Source: Candidatus Roizmanbacteria bacterium RIFCSPHIGHO2_02_FULL_38_11
GTDB lineage: Bacteria; Patescibacteriota; Microgenomatia; UBA1406; GWC2-37-13
Direction of reading: 5' to 3'
NCBI GenBank assembly: GCA_001788015.1
Contig: MFZO01000047.1
Location: forward strand, 1-61,104
Length of the DNA: 61,104 nucleotides
The position numbers and the translations under genes are program-made. A model generated the notes under the pieces. It was not told where the DNA came from. It saw only the letters and a list, made by a program, of their open reading frames with translations, and made no database searches. The first letter of the stretch is position 1. Each line of letters begins with the position of its first letter. Positions 42,732 through 50,843 of the stretch are shown here, in pieces.

Positions 42732-44137
42732 TTAATAAATAAAATAAAGAAAAAACCTATAAGCAGCAGCGTCAAAGAGTTGATTACAAACGATGAAGAA
42801 AGGAGTCGTTGAAGAAAGGGGAATGGGGGAGACCACCAGTTGTGATACGCATTGAGGAAATTAAATAGAGAAATAAATAGATACGAAATTAATAGAAATT
42901 TATTGTTGTAAGTTGCGATCAGTAGAAATGGTAAGGTAAGGATTAAGTGTCTTTCGTGCATTTTAGTGAGAAAAATAAAAGAGGTAAAAGGTATAAGAAA
43001 CCCTATATAAAAAATGTTTTGTATATTGTTATTCCCGTGAAGACGGGAATCCAGTATTTTTCTGGATCCCTGCTTTCGCCACGTCAGACGTGGCTTTCGC
43101 AGGGATGACATTAAAACATAAAGAGTGATTAAAGTAATTATTCCTGTGATAAAGTATCCCCATATTTCATAAGAAATATTTAAGATAAATTTAGAAGACG
43201 CTAGAGTTGTTCGTGAGCCGTTTAAAAGATACCAAAAATTGAAGGCATGATTAGTGGTGAATGGCAATCCGGAAACCAGAATAATTTTATTCAAGTAAGT
43301 CGTTAGTGGAAAAAGGATAAGATTCCCATTCCGATAAAATGGAAGAAAAAAGAGCCAGAAAATAAAGGAAGAAATGAGTATCATTTTAATAAAAATCCGC
43401 ACTCTGTCATTTCGAAGGAGCGAAGCGACTGAGAAATCTAGTGAAACGTAATTACGCTGCGCTAGATTTCTCGCTTCGCTCGAAATGACAAAGTAAATTA
43501 ATAAAAAAAGCGGAATGAATATAGCGACAGTTTGCTTAGACAAAAGTCCAAGTGTGAAAGTAATTACAGAAGTTAGATATTTTTTCTGATAAATAAGAGT
43601 ATAAAATGACGTTAAGAGGAAGAAGAGCGGAGTAGAATCAGTCTGACCCCAATGCGCGCTGTTATAGAAATAAGCAGGATTGAAAAGAACTAGTGACGTA
43701 GCGATGAGAGGCCAAGTGGATTTCTTTTTTCCGACAATTTTCTTAGCAAAAAGATACGTTATATAAGCAATTCCGATATCAGATAAAATTGCTGGAAGCT
43801 TAAGCAAATAAGGGTAGTAATCAAAATCTTTGAGAAAAAAGATAAGTTTGGAAGGAAAAACAGGTAGGTGAAGATTTAGAAACCAAGCAAATTGGTAGAT
43901 CCAAACTTTAACTAAATAAAGAAAGGCGAAGAGAAATATTGCTATCGGAGGATAATTGGGCGAAATATGTCCATAAAGCTTATAAAAATCTGTAGCGTAT
44001 AATCCCTGAAGACCCTGTTTTACAGCGGTTTCTCCCCAGATCATGTGGTTTGTGACGTCGCCGCTATAGGTATGAAAGCTGATAAAAATTCTGAAAATGA
44101 GACCAAGTAGTAAAAAAATAAGAATTTTTTTATTCAT
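42692..44137 (-). CDS. GT-C membrane glycosyltransferase with two repeat-derived insertions
   Basis: A 481-residue multi-pass protein with the first-loop motif TYSGDVTNHMIWGETAVKQG (D27), then GHISPNYPPIAIFLFAFLY and SAHWGQTDSTPLFFLL, resembling ALG6/8-like and related mannosyl/glucosyltransferases. Two palindromic elements are read in frame: residues around 217-245 (SSEARNLAQRNYVSLDFSVA) and around 345-370 (LRKPRLTWRKQGSRKILDSR). Its 3' end overlaps the convergent gene at 41538 by 40 bp. Confidence 0.72.
   Translation of the reverse strand: MNKKILIFLLLGLIFRIFISFHTYSGDVTNHMIWGETAVKQGLQGLYATDFYKLYGHISPNYPPIAIFLFAFLYLVKVWIYQFAWFLNLHLPVFPSKLIFFLKDFDYYPYLLKLPAILSDIGIAYITYLFAKKIVGKKKSTWPLIATSLVLFNPAYFYNSAHWGQTDSTPLFFLLTSFYTLIYQKKYLTSVITFTLGLLSKQTVAIFIPLFLLIYFVISSEARNLAQRNYVSLDFSVASLLRNDRVRIFIKMILISSFIFWLFFLPFYRNGNLILFPLTTYLNKIILVSGLPFTTNHAFNFWYLLNGSRTTLASSKFILNISYEIWGYFITGIITLITLYVLMSSLRKPRLTWRKQGSRKILDSRLHGNNNIQNIFYIGFLIPFTSFIFLTKMHERHLILTLPFLLIATYNNKFLLISYLFISLFNFLNAYHNWWSPPFPFLQRLLSSSFVINSLTLLLIGFFFILFINYFKENFLREKSK
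43030..43109. repeat. Element with apex-nested 13-bp palindrome inside a GT-C gene
   Basis: ATTCCCGTGAAGACGGGAAT followed by GGATCCCTGCTTTCGC, the 13-bp palindrome CACGTCAGACGTG (43080-43092) and a second GCTTTCGC (43093-43100; first copy 43072-43079), ending AGGGATGAC. Net addition of 21 bp keeps the frame. Confidence 0.9.
43406..43489. repeat. Palindromic element (TTTCGA type) inside a GT-C gene
   Basis: GTCATTTCGAAGGAGCGAAGC...GCTTCGCTCGAAATGAC with AGAAATCTAG/CTAGATTTCT inside. Read in frame. Confidence 0.9.
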
Positions 44138-44146
44138 TTCGTATTT

Positions 44147-44227
44147 GTCATTGCGAGCGATGATTTAAGAAGCGAAGCAATCTCAAAAAAAATGGAATTG
44201 CTTCGTCACTGCGTTCCTCGCAATGAC
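44147..44227. repeat. Palindromic element (TTGCGA type) providing a gene end
   Basis: GTCATTGCGAGCGATG...GTTCCTCGCAATGAC. Its right end contains the last codons and the stop of the GT2 gene at 44206. Confidence 0.85.
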
Positions 44228-45066
44228 GTGATGGATTCTAATAAATAATTTTTTATTAAGTGCAGCTTTGTTCTTAATGGAGCGTATTTTAAACCGAAGC
44301 GTAGCCTATTAATCCTTTGATATTCTTGATGAATTTGAGAACCAGAGCCCCCAGTTGATTGAGCATTTTTGTGCCAAATAATAGTTTTTGGGTCATAATA
44401 TATTTTGACTCCTGCCCGTTTTGCTCTTACACAAAAATCTGCATCTTCAAAATAAAGAAAATAGCTTTCGTTCCAAAATCCAACTTTATCTATAACCGAT
44501 TTATCATAAACCATAAGAGCTCCGTTTACGAATTCGATTTCTTTGAAAGAATCAAATTGTCCGTGGTCAATCTCATCGACGCCAATATGGGGAGTAAGCG
44601 CATGATCCTGGTCGATGTAACCACCTGCGTACCATATTACTTTGCCTGAATCAGATTTTTTGTATCTATCTTTATGGTATTCAAAAGTTGGGGCATAATA
44701 TATTTTTCCAGCAATTATAGAAGATGGATATTTTAAGATTGTATCCAGGGCGTTTTTAGTAAAATCCTCTTTAAAATAAACATCGTTATTCATAATGCAG
44801 AAATGTTCAAAGTTATTAGCAATAGCTTTCTTCAACCCAATATTTACTCCATGAGAATATCCTTTGTTTTCTGCGTAAACTGTTTCTGCTGGAATACCTT
44901 TAAGGTTAATCGTGTATCGATGTATCGATACATCGATACAATATAGATAATAATTTTTATTAGTCTGATTGCGAAGACTGGCTAGAAAGTCATCAAGTAC
45001 AGTATAATTCTCATAGACTACTGTAATTATTGCCAGTTTATTATTATTCATTATAAAAAATGTCAT
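44206..45066 (-). CDS. GT2-family (rhamnosyltransferase-like) glycosyltransferase
   Basis: The 286-residue protein has NKLAIITVVYENYTVLDDFL, GYSHGVNIGLKKAIAN (GxNxG), the metal site IMNNDVYFKEDF and ALMVYDKSVIDKVGFWNESY / YFEDADFCVRAKRAG typical of rhamnosyltransferases. The usual DN-x-S stretch after the first strand is replaced by CIDVSIHRYTIN, encoded by a 28-bp perfect DNA palindrome. The last residues (SLRGTQ) and stop come from a palindromic element. Confidence 0.86.
   Translation of the reverse strand: MTFFIMNNNKLAIITVVYENYTVLDDFLASLRNQTNKNYYLYCIDVSIHRYTINLKGIPAETVYAENKGYSHGVNIGLKKAIANNFEHFCIMNNDVYFKEDFTKNALDTILKYPSSIIAGKIYYAPTFEYHKDRYKKSDSGKVIWYAGGYIDQDHALTPHIGVDEIDHGQFDSFKEIEFVNGALMVYDKSVIDKVGFWNESYFLYFEDADFCVRAKRAGVKIYYDPKTIIWHKNAQSTGGSGSQIHQEYQRINRLRFGLKYAPLRTKLHLIKNYLLESITSLRGTQ
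44913..44940. repeat. 28-bp perfect palindrome inside a GT2 gene
   Basis: TGTATCGATGTATC joined directly to its complement GATACATCGATACA, no spacer. It lies at the nucleotide-binding strand of the enzyme. Confidence 0.9.
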
Positions 45067-45143
45067 TCCGTACTTGATACGGAATCCAGATTAAACTTGT
45101 CCTGATGAAAATCAGGATAGATTCCCGTTTTCACGGGAATGAC
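45062..45143. repeat. Interspersed palindromic element between glycosyltransferase genes
   Basis: GTCATTCCGTACTTGATACGG...TTTTCACGGGAATGAC. Its terminal AATGAC gives a spurious upstream ATG for the next gene. Confidence 0.85.
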
Positions 45144-45156
45144 AATTAATTTCCTT

Positions 45157-47010
45157 ATGAGATCTGTTTTTGATTATATCAGAAAGCATAAATTCTTACT
45201 TTTAATTGTCCTACCTGCCTTTTTACTCTACATGCTTATTATTTTTCCGAGTGGCACCTTCTTGTGTTTTAAGGATGCCTGCGGCATTAATTTCTGGGGG
45301 GTACACGGTCATGATGCTATTTGGCACCTGGCCATAGCAAATGTATCATTCAACAAATTTCCATTTACAGCCCCGACTTTTGCCGGAGAAAACCTATACG
45401 GATACAACTACCTTTTAGATTTTTTTATTTTTTTGCTCTCTAAAATAGGCATTCCAACTATACTTTCCTACTTTAAATTATTGCCAGCTATATGGTTCGT
45501 CGCTTTTACTACTCTTCTGATTATTCTTGGAAGAAAAATAAAAGACTCCTCCTTATTTGTAAGTTTATTTCTTTTTTTAAGTTATCTAGCTGGATCGTTC
45601 TCGTATCTATTGACTTTATTTCATGATAAAACAATTAATGGTTCTTCAACCTTGCTCCCACAGCCGATAATGCACATGATGTCAAATCTACCATACGCTT
45701 TTTCCTTACTTCCTTTTCTCGTGATTTTGATTTTAATGAAGGAAAAAGATCTGAATGTCAAAAATGTATTAATAATGGGAATTTGTGTTTTTTTAATTAT
45801 GGGATTGAAGTTTTACGGTGGAGTCATAAGTATTTTTATGGTGGTTATTTTTGTCATCCTGAATCTACTTCAGGATCTGCTATCTAAAAATCAGATTCCG
45901 AAACAAGTTCGGAATGACAATGTGAGGAAAAGTATAATTGGATTTATTGCGATTGCAGGATTTGTTGTTACGGGTTTATTTTTTTTCTATGATCCAATTA
46001 GATCGTTCAAAACTGGATCGGTTTTTGGGTTTGCTCCTTTTGCTTTAGTTCACCCAATCACAGAAACTCCAAATCAATTTTATCTGCGAGATTTAACCAA
46101 TGCGAGATATTACATTTTAGCACAGGGAAGAATAGGGCCAAGGTTCATCTGGATAGAATTTGTAAACCTGACTCTGTTTTTATTTTTTTATCTTGGGACG
46201 AGAATTTTCGGATTATTTTACATTGGGATAATATTAACTAAAGCCACTGTGTCATTCCTGCGAAAGCCAAGTCTGACTTGGCGAAAGCAGGAATCCAGAA
46301 AAATAACTGGATCCCCGATCAGGTCGGGGATGACATTACAAAATAATAAACGAGACAAATTCGATATAGCTGTATGTTTCTCAATTTTATTTTCAATCTT
46401 ATTGACAGTAACTTTAGTACAAAAAGCAGAGTGGTGGAACACAATTCAATTCTTCTTTTATGCGATTTTTCTCTTAACAATTTATCTATCGAAGTTGGTC
46501 TACACTTTGACAAATACAAGGAAAATAATTTTGATTATTCCAGCGACTATGATATTGTTATTGTCAATTCCGACTTCCATAGATTTAGTCAGACTTTTTG
46601 CGGTAGCGCCCGGGGCGGCATATCTTTCTGTCGACGAGATGAAGGCGCTTGAATTTCTAAAAAAGCAACCGGAAGGAATAATTTTGACTCCTCTATATAA
46701 CAAGGAGTGGAAAAACTATCAAAAGCCAAATCAGTTGTATACTTATGAGGATACGGCCTATATTTCGGCATTTTCAGGCAAGCAGACTTACTTTGCCAAT
46801 GTTTTACAGCTTCGGTTAACAGGGGCGCCATATGAAAAAAGGTTTGCGAGGTTAAAAAACATGGATTGTTCTATTCTTGGTGAGGTTGATTATATTTATG
46901 ATATCAGGAGGCTTTTAGATTCTGAAAAAATTGTCGTAAAGTGTAAACCTAAAAATGTAAGGAAAATATTCGAGAATAAATCAATAAATATCTACTCAAG
47001 AATAAAATAA
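45157..47010 (+). CDS. GT-C-like membrane protein with two repeat-derived insertions
   Basis: A protein of about 617 residues with roughly twelve TM segments. The first outer loop has FWGVHGHDAIWHLAIANVSF, and NLYGYNYLLDFFIFLLSKIG follows, in the manner of lipid-linked-sugar transferases; the soluble C-terminal part is short. Two palindromic elements are read in frame (NLLQDLLSKNQIPKQVRNDN and LRKPSLTWRKQESRKITGSP). ATG 45157 is preferred because the in-frame ATG at 45139 belongs to the upstream element. The 3' end overlaps the convergent gene by 19 bp. Confidence 0.68.
   Translation: MRSVFDYIRKHKFLLLIVLPAFLLYMLIIFPSGTFLCFKDACGINFWGVHGHDAIWHLAIANVSFNKFPFTAPTFAGENLYGYNYLLDFFIFLLSKIGIPTILSYFKLLPAIWFVAFTTLLIILGRKIKDSSLFVSLFLFLSYLAGSFSYLLTLFHDKTINGSSTLLPQPIMHMMSNLPYAFSLLPFLVILILMKEKDLNVKNVLIMGICVFLIMGLKFYGGVISIFMVVIFVILNLLQDLLSKNQIPKQVRNDNVRKSIIGFIAIAGFVVTGLFFFYDPIRSFKTGSVFGFAPFALVHPITETPNQFYLRDLTNARYYILAQGRIGPRFIWIEFVNLTLFLFFYLGTRIFGLFYIGIILTKATVSFLRKPSLTWRKQESRKITGSPIRSGMTLQNNKRDKFDIAVCFSILFSILLTVTLVQKAEWWNTIQFFFYAIFLLTIYLSKLVYTLTNTRKIILIIPATMILLLSIPTSIDLVRLFAVAPGAAYLSVDEMKALEFLKKQPEGIILTPLYNKEWKNYQKPNQLYTYEDTAYISAFSGKQTYFANVLQLRLTGAPYEKRFARLKNMDCSILGEVDYIYDIRRLLDSEKIVVKCKPKNVRKIFENKSINIYSRIK
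45853..45918. repeat. Palindromic element (CTGAA type) inside a GT-C-like gene
   Basis: GTCATCCTGAATCTACTTCAGG...GTTCGGAATGAC, read in the same frame as the related element at 57928-57993 (NL-x2-DLLSKNQ). Confidence 0.9.
46251..46334. repeat. Element with apex-nested 13-bp palindrome inside a GT-C-like gene
   Basis: GTCATTCCTGCGAAAGC, then CAAGTCTGACTTG (46268-46280) and a second GCGAAAGC (46281-46288; first copy 46260-46267), ending GTCGGGGATGAC. Net addition of 21 bp keeps the frame and gives RKPSLTWRKQ, parallel to RKPRLTWRKQ at 43030-43109. Confidence 0.9.
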
Positions 47011-48644
47011 GCAAACTTTTGCGAAAAATCTTTATAAGGAATTCGATACTTTACATTGGGATTGTTGATATCACTTAATATATCGTAATTATCTTTTTCA
47101 ACACAGACTTCGTGGATTATAGCTTTCCTTAATTTGAGGTAGTTAACTTTATGATTGCATTTCTTGAATGTGATTTCTTTATAAGAGTAATTTTTTTTTG
47201 CCAGATTGTTTTGGACTTCCTTGAGATCTAAATTTTCATTATTAAAGAAAATATAACTCAAAAAGGCATTATGAGGTAACTGGTGATAGATGGTATAAGG
47301 ATTATCATCTTTTAGTAAAAATAAAGATAATTGGCGTTCATTTTCATAAAACAATTCTCCAACAGTGATAGGTCTTCTAAAGTAATAACCGTATACAAAA
47401 AATATAACATTTATAAAAAATACTCCTCCTAAGAAGATGAGTGAATATTTTTTTAGGTTGTAATTTTTGATTCCTTGGGCCAAAAAAATAACCCCTAAAG
47501 ATATTAGATAACTAAATCCGATAGAAGAAAGCACTCCACGTATTGAAAAGGTGAGTCCATGTGTACTCAATAATGCAGGAATCGTTCCAAGAGGAATAAA
47601 GCCTAAAATATAAAAATCATTACGAGAACCTTTTTTTCCTAAATAAATAATTCCAAGAAAATAAAAAATTATAAAAATAAACAAAAATTGTCCTGTTGTA
47701 GCATTACCATTGATAGGACTGTAGTCGCCGGTTTTAAATAGATAGCTTAAATCAAGACCTTTTGTAAAATTTAGGATAATTTCGTCAATAGATACGCTTA
47801 ATTTGTTATCAAAAAAACGCCTTACAAGTGGAGAAGCAATGCTTGTATTTCTCTTAAAGTCTACAACTCGGGCATTTTTCTCGTTATCGAAAAAAATTAT
47901 TTCAGATAGTCGGGTTTTGCTTATTGAAGGCTCAAGAGAAGTAATAAATGCGAAAACAAAGATGAAGAAGATCAGATTTTTTACAGAGTTAGGTAGAAAA
48001 GATTTCCAGAATCTTTTTTTGATGCCGGTTAAGTCGGGATTAATTAAGAAAAATAACTCCAAATAAATTAAAAGGAAAGGTATAAGAATGCGTGCCCCCT
48101 GATATGTAAAAGCTGTCAGAAAAAATAAAGTGAGTGCAAGAAATTTTCTCTTTTCTAAATAAAGAAGAATTCCAGCAAAAAGAAAAACTATGGCAAGAGG
48201 TATATCAAGGGCTAGCCTGGTCAGGTGAAATATCCATGGATTGAAGCATAAAATAACAGTTGTGACGATAGCTTTTTTTTCATCACCAGCAATTTTTACA
48301 ATTAGACTATAGGAGATAAAAACAATAAGGGAAGATATTAGAACAAAGGGTAATCTCGATAGGAATACAGTCTTGATTGGTATAAATAAAAACCATAAAG
48401 CGGAGAAGTATATGGCAGATAACGGATTATTAGGACTGATGTTTTCAAATACGAGTGGGAATGATTTACCAAAAAGATCCCTGCCAGTTTTTGCTATGGA
48501 CCAGCCGGATAATATGGTGTCTTTCTCGTCAGGTAGGAGATTGATTTGGTCAAGAAGAGGTAGGCGGATTAAAATGAATAATAAAAATAAGAGAAATAAT
48601 AGTTTATTAGTTTTTACGTAATTGATTATTTTTGTCATTAACAA
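46992..48644 (-). CDS. GT39-like membrane glycosyltransferase
   Basis: The 550-residue protein has about twelve TM segments, the acidic motif NLLPDEKDTILSGWSIAKTG (D39, E40) in the first outer loop and RDLFGKSFPLVFENISPNNP downstream, and a C-terminal extracytoplasmic domain. Similar in layout to the protein at 33961-35580. The ATG at 48638 (MTKIINYV) is an alternative start. Overlaps the convergent gene by 19 bp. Confidence 0.8.
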   Translation of the reverse strand: MLMTKIINYVKTNKLLFLLFLLFILIRLPLLDQINLLPDEKDTILSGWSIAKTGRDLFGKSFPLVFENISPNNPLSAIYFSALWFLFIPIKTVFLSRLPFVLISSLIVFISYSLIVKIAGDEKKAIVTTVILCFNPWIFHLTRLALDIPLAIVFLFAGILLYLEKRKFLALTLFFLTAFTYQGARILIPFLLIYLELFFLINPDLTGIKKRFWKSFLPNSVKNLIFFIFVFAFITSLEPSISKTRLSEIIFFDNEKNARVVDFKRNTSIASPLVRRFFDNKLSVSIDEIILNFTKGLDLSYLFKTGDYSPINGNATTGQFLFIFIIFYFLGIIYLGKKGSRNDFYILGFIPLGTIPALLSTHGLTFSIRGVLSSIGFSYLISLGVIFLAQGIKNYNLKKYSLIFLGGVFFINVIFFVYGYYFRRPITVGELFYENERQLSLFLLKDDNPYTIYHQLPHNAFLSYIFFNNENLDLKEVQNNLAKKNYSYKEITFKKCNHKVNYLKLRKAIIHEVCVEKDNYDILSDINNPNVKYRIPYKDFSQKFAYFILE

Positions 48645-48649
48645 GAATT

Positions 48650-48712
48650 GTCATTCCCGCGGAGGCGGGAATCCAGAAAATTATATAGATTCCCGATTAG
48701 ATCGGGAATGAC
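48650..48712. repeat. Interspersed palindromic element
   Basis: GTCATTCCCGCGGAGGCGGGAAT followed by GATTCCCGATTAGATCGGGAATGAC (second hairpin, quoted core CCCGATTAGATCGGG). Abuts the stop of the next minus-strand gene. Confidence 0.88.
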
Positions 48713-48713
48713 A

Positions 48714-49628
48714 CTAAGACCCGAATAATTTTAAGAACCTGTTCTGGATTTTGAGTTTTATTTTCTCTGTTGATGAAACCAGATTTTTTTTGATCAACCA
48801 GAAGTTTGTTTCAAAGTGTAGATTGTGTGCAAATTTCTGAAAGTTATGCGGAATGCCGTTTTCTATATTTGAATATTTTTTCTTTTCCCAATAATAAAAA
48901 TAAACCAGAAAATAATAAAACATCTGTAATATTGATAAGGCAAACCCGTGCATTCCGTCTTTATAACCTTCTAATGCAAAGAACCTGCTTACAAATTCTG
49001 ACGAGGCTTTTTGAAGTGTTTGTGTTAATGTATACTTTCCTTTTCTTTTAATCAGAGAGTCGGCTTCTGATTTCGCATAGCGGATTCCTTTTTCGAAATA
49101 TTGATCAAGATTATCGTAATTATAATGTAGGATGGCGTTTTCTTCTTTTGCCTCAAATCTGAATTCTTTACCTTCCCCTCTGGGAATAGGATGCAGCTCT
49201 TTTGGCCAAATAACAGAATTTTTCTTAAACAATCTCAGTTGGTAGTCCGGCCACCAGCGGGAATGTTGAATCCATTTGTTGAAGATTATATTTTTTCTAG
49301 GAAACGAATAATAATCAAATTTATTGATATTAGATAAAAGATAAGAGATAATTTTAACTGGAAAGATTTCATCGGGATCGAGGTAAAGGATAAATTCACC
49401 CTTTGCCTGCTTTTTTAAATCTTCTTTTATCAGGTCGGCAAAAGTAACAGTTGACGGTAACGGAATAATTTTTACTTTTTTATTTTCCAACAGCCTTTTT
49501 CTATAGTCATTTCCAATATCAATATCGCCAATAATTATCTCTGAAACAAAACTTTTGATAGATTCCAATGTTTCAAAGAAATGAGGCGGATTATTTTTGA
49601 CAACTATAATTACACTTATTGGGATCAT
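48714..49628 (-). CDS. GT2-family glycosyltransferase (WaaE-like)
   Basis: The 304-residue protein has ISVIIVVKNNPPHFFETLES, a DPDEIFP metal site (ILYLDPDEIFPVKI) and HSRWWPDYQLRLFKKNSVIW, the same motif as HGGWWPDYQIRLI in the GT2 protein at 37648-38505; the two are paralogues. Its ATG overlaps the stop of the broken flippase's C-terminal frame (ATGA), showing they were once one coupled unit. Confidence 0.88.
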   Translation of the reverse strand: MIPISVIIVVKNNPPHFFETLESIKSFVSEIIIGDIDIGNDYRKRLLENKKVKIIPLPSTVTFADLIKEDLKKQAKGEFILYLDPDEIFPVKIISYLLSNINKFDYYSFPRKNIIFNKWIQHSRWWPDYQLRLFKKNSVIWPKELHPIPRGEGKEFRFEAKEENAILHYNYDNLDQYFEKGIRYAKSEADSLIKRKGKYTLTQTLQKASSEFVSRFFALEGYKDGMHGFALSILQMFYYFLVYFYYWEKKKYSNIENGIPHNFQKFAHNLHFETNFWLIKKNLVSSTEKIKLKIQNRFLKLFGS

Positions 49629-50843
49629 TTTTTAGTCAATATAAATTTTAATTCTTCTATCAGGTCAATTTTAAACATAAACCGCAGTATTATAAAGTAA
49701 ATTAAAGCAGAAATTAAAACAGTCAGAATGAGCAAGGGATAGGTTATCACAATAGAATTAATTATAAATAACGTTATTCCTCCCATTACTGCTGTTGCGA
49801 TTAAAGGTTTATAAACCGAATGTAAAAATCTGAAATAAACTTCCTTTTTAGCTATATATAAAACGACTGCGAACGTAAGTGAGAGAATGAGTTGATTAAT
49901 ATCTAGGTATTATTCCAATGAATCGATTCATCATAATCGCCAGTCCAGCCAACGTTGGAGCAAGCAATAAAGTTTGATAGTTAAGTAGTTTTTCGATGAG
50001 TCTAGCTATTTTTTCTTTATCGTTTTGTATTCTTGAGATAACTGGAAATAATACACGGTTAATATTATCCATAATAATTCTAATCGGAGATTCTGCCCAT
50101 TTTTTTGCCCAACCTATATAACCTAATCCTTCAAAACCTAAAACTTTCCCTAAAAATAAAGTTATAAGATCGTCTTTGAATAATGCTAAAAAGGAGCTTG
50201 CTTGAAAAGGAATGCCAAAGGAAAGAAGTGTTTTCAAGCTTTTTCTTGATATGCCAAAGCCAGGTTTCCAAAAAGAAATTGAGTACATTGCTATTAACCC
50301 AATTACTGCTCTGGCTATAACCGCGTAGGTAAAACTCATAACGCCAAAATTTAATAATGCCAATGTTGTTACCAATAGATAAAAAACCGTATTTTCTATG
50401 ATCTGAACTCGGACGATTTTTTGAAATTGAATTTTTCTTTCCAGAAAGATCGAAGGAATAGTTTTGAGCGAAGAGATAAAAAAAGCCAATAAAAGTCCCC
50501 AAAAAAGATAAATTCCTTCAACCGGAAGGTCGTAAAACTTCCTAATAGATGAAGTTGCAAAAAAACCTATGACAATGAGCGTTAATATAAGTATTTGTTG
50601 AATGGTAAAAGTTGTCTTAATATCATCGTCTGTTATTTCTTTTTTTTGAATGAGGGAGGCGGCAAGTCCGATGTCAGAAAAATAATTAAGAAGAGAGATA
50701 ATAGATAAAACAGTAATGTACATACCGAATATTGTGGGTGTAAGAAGAATTGTAAGTATGAGATTAGCGATCAATCCCAAAAAAGCTGAATAACCGCTCT
50801 GGAAAAATAGACTCATTATACTTGTTATAATCTGCTTATGCAT
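49625..50843 (-). pseudogene. Broken polysaccharide flippase (Wzx/MATE-like)
   Basis: The first 315 codons (50843-49896; a start at 50816 is also possible) encode a flippase with about ten TM segments and the LSFGIPFQASSFLALFKDDL pattern. It runs into TAA just after NRFIGIIPRY. The next frame, 49909-49625, is open for 94 codons and encodes a flippase-like C terminus (YKPLIATAVMGGITLFIINS, LTVLISALIYFIILRFMFKI) whose TGA overlaps the ATG of the GT2 gene. A normal flippase has about 60 more residues between these parts, so both a frameshift and a deletion are likely. A sequencing error could explain the frameshift but not the shortness. Confidence 0.7.
50823..50831 (+). promoter_or_regulatory. 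Extended -10 promoter, probably leaderless
   Basis: TGTTATAAT, ending 6 nt before the ATG at 50838. The promoter lies inside the 5' end of the divergent broken flippase. Confidence 0.6.
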
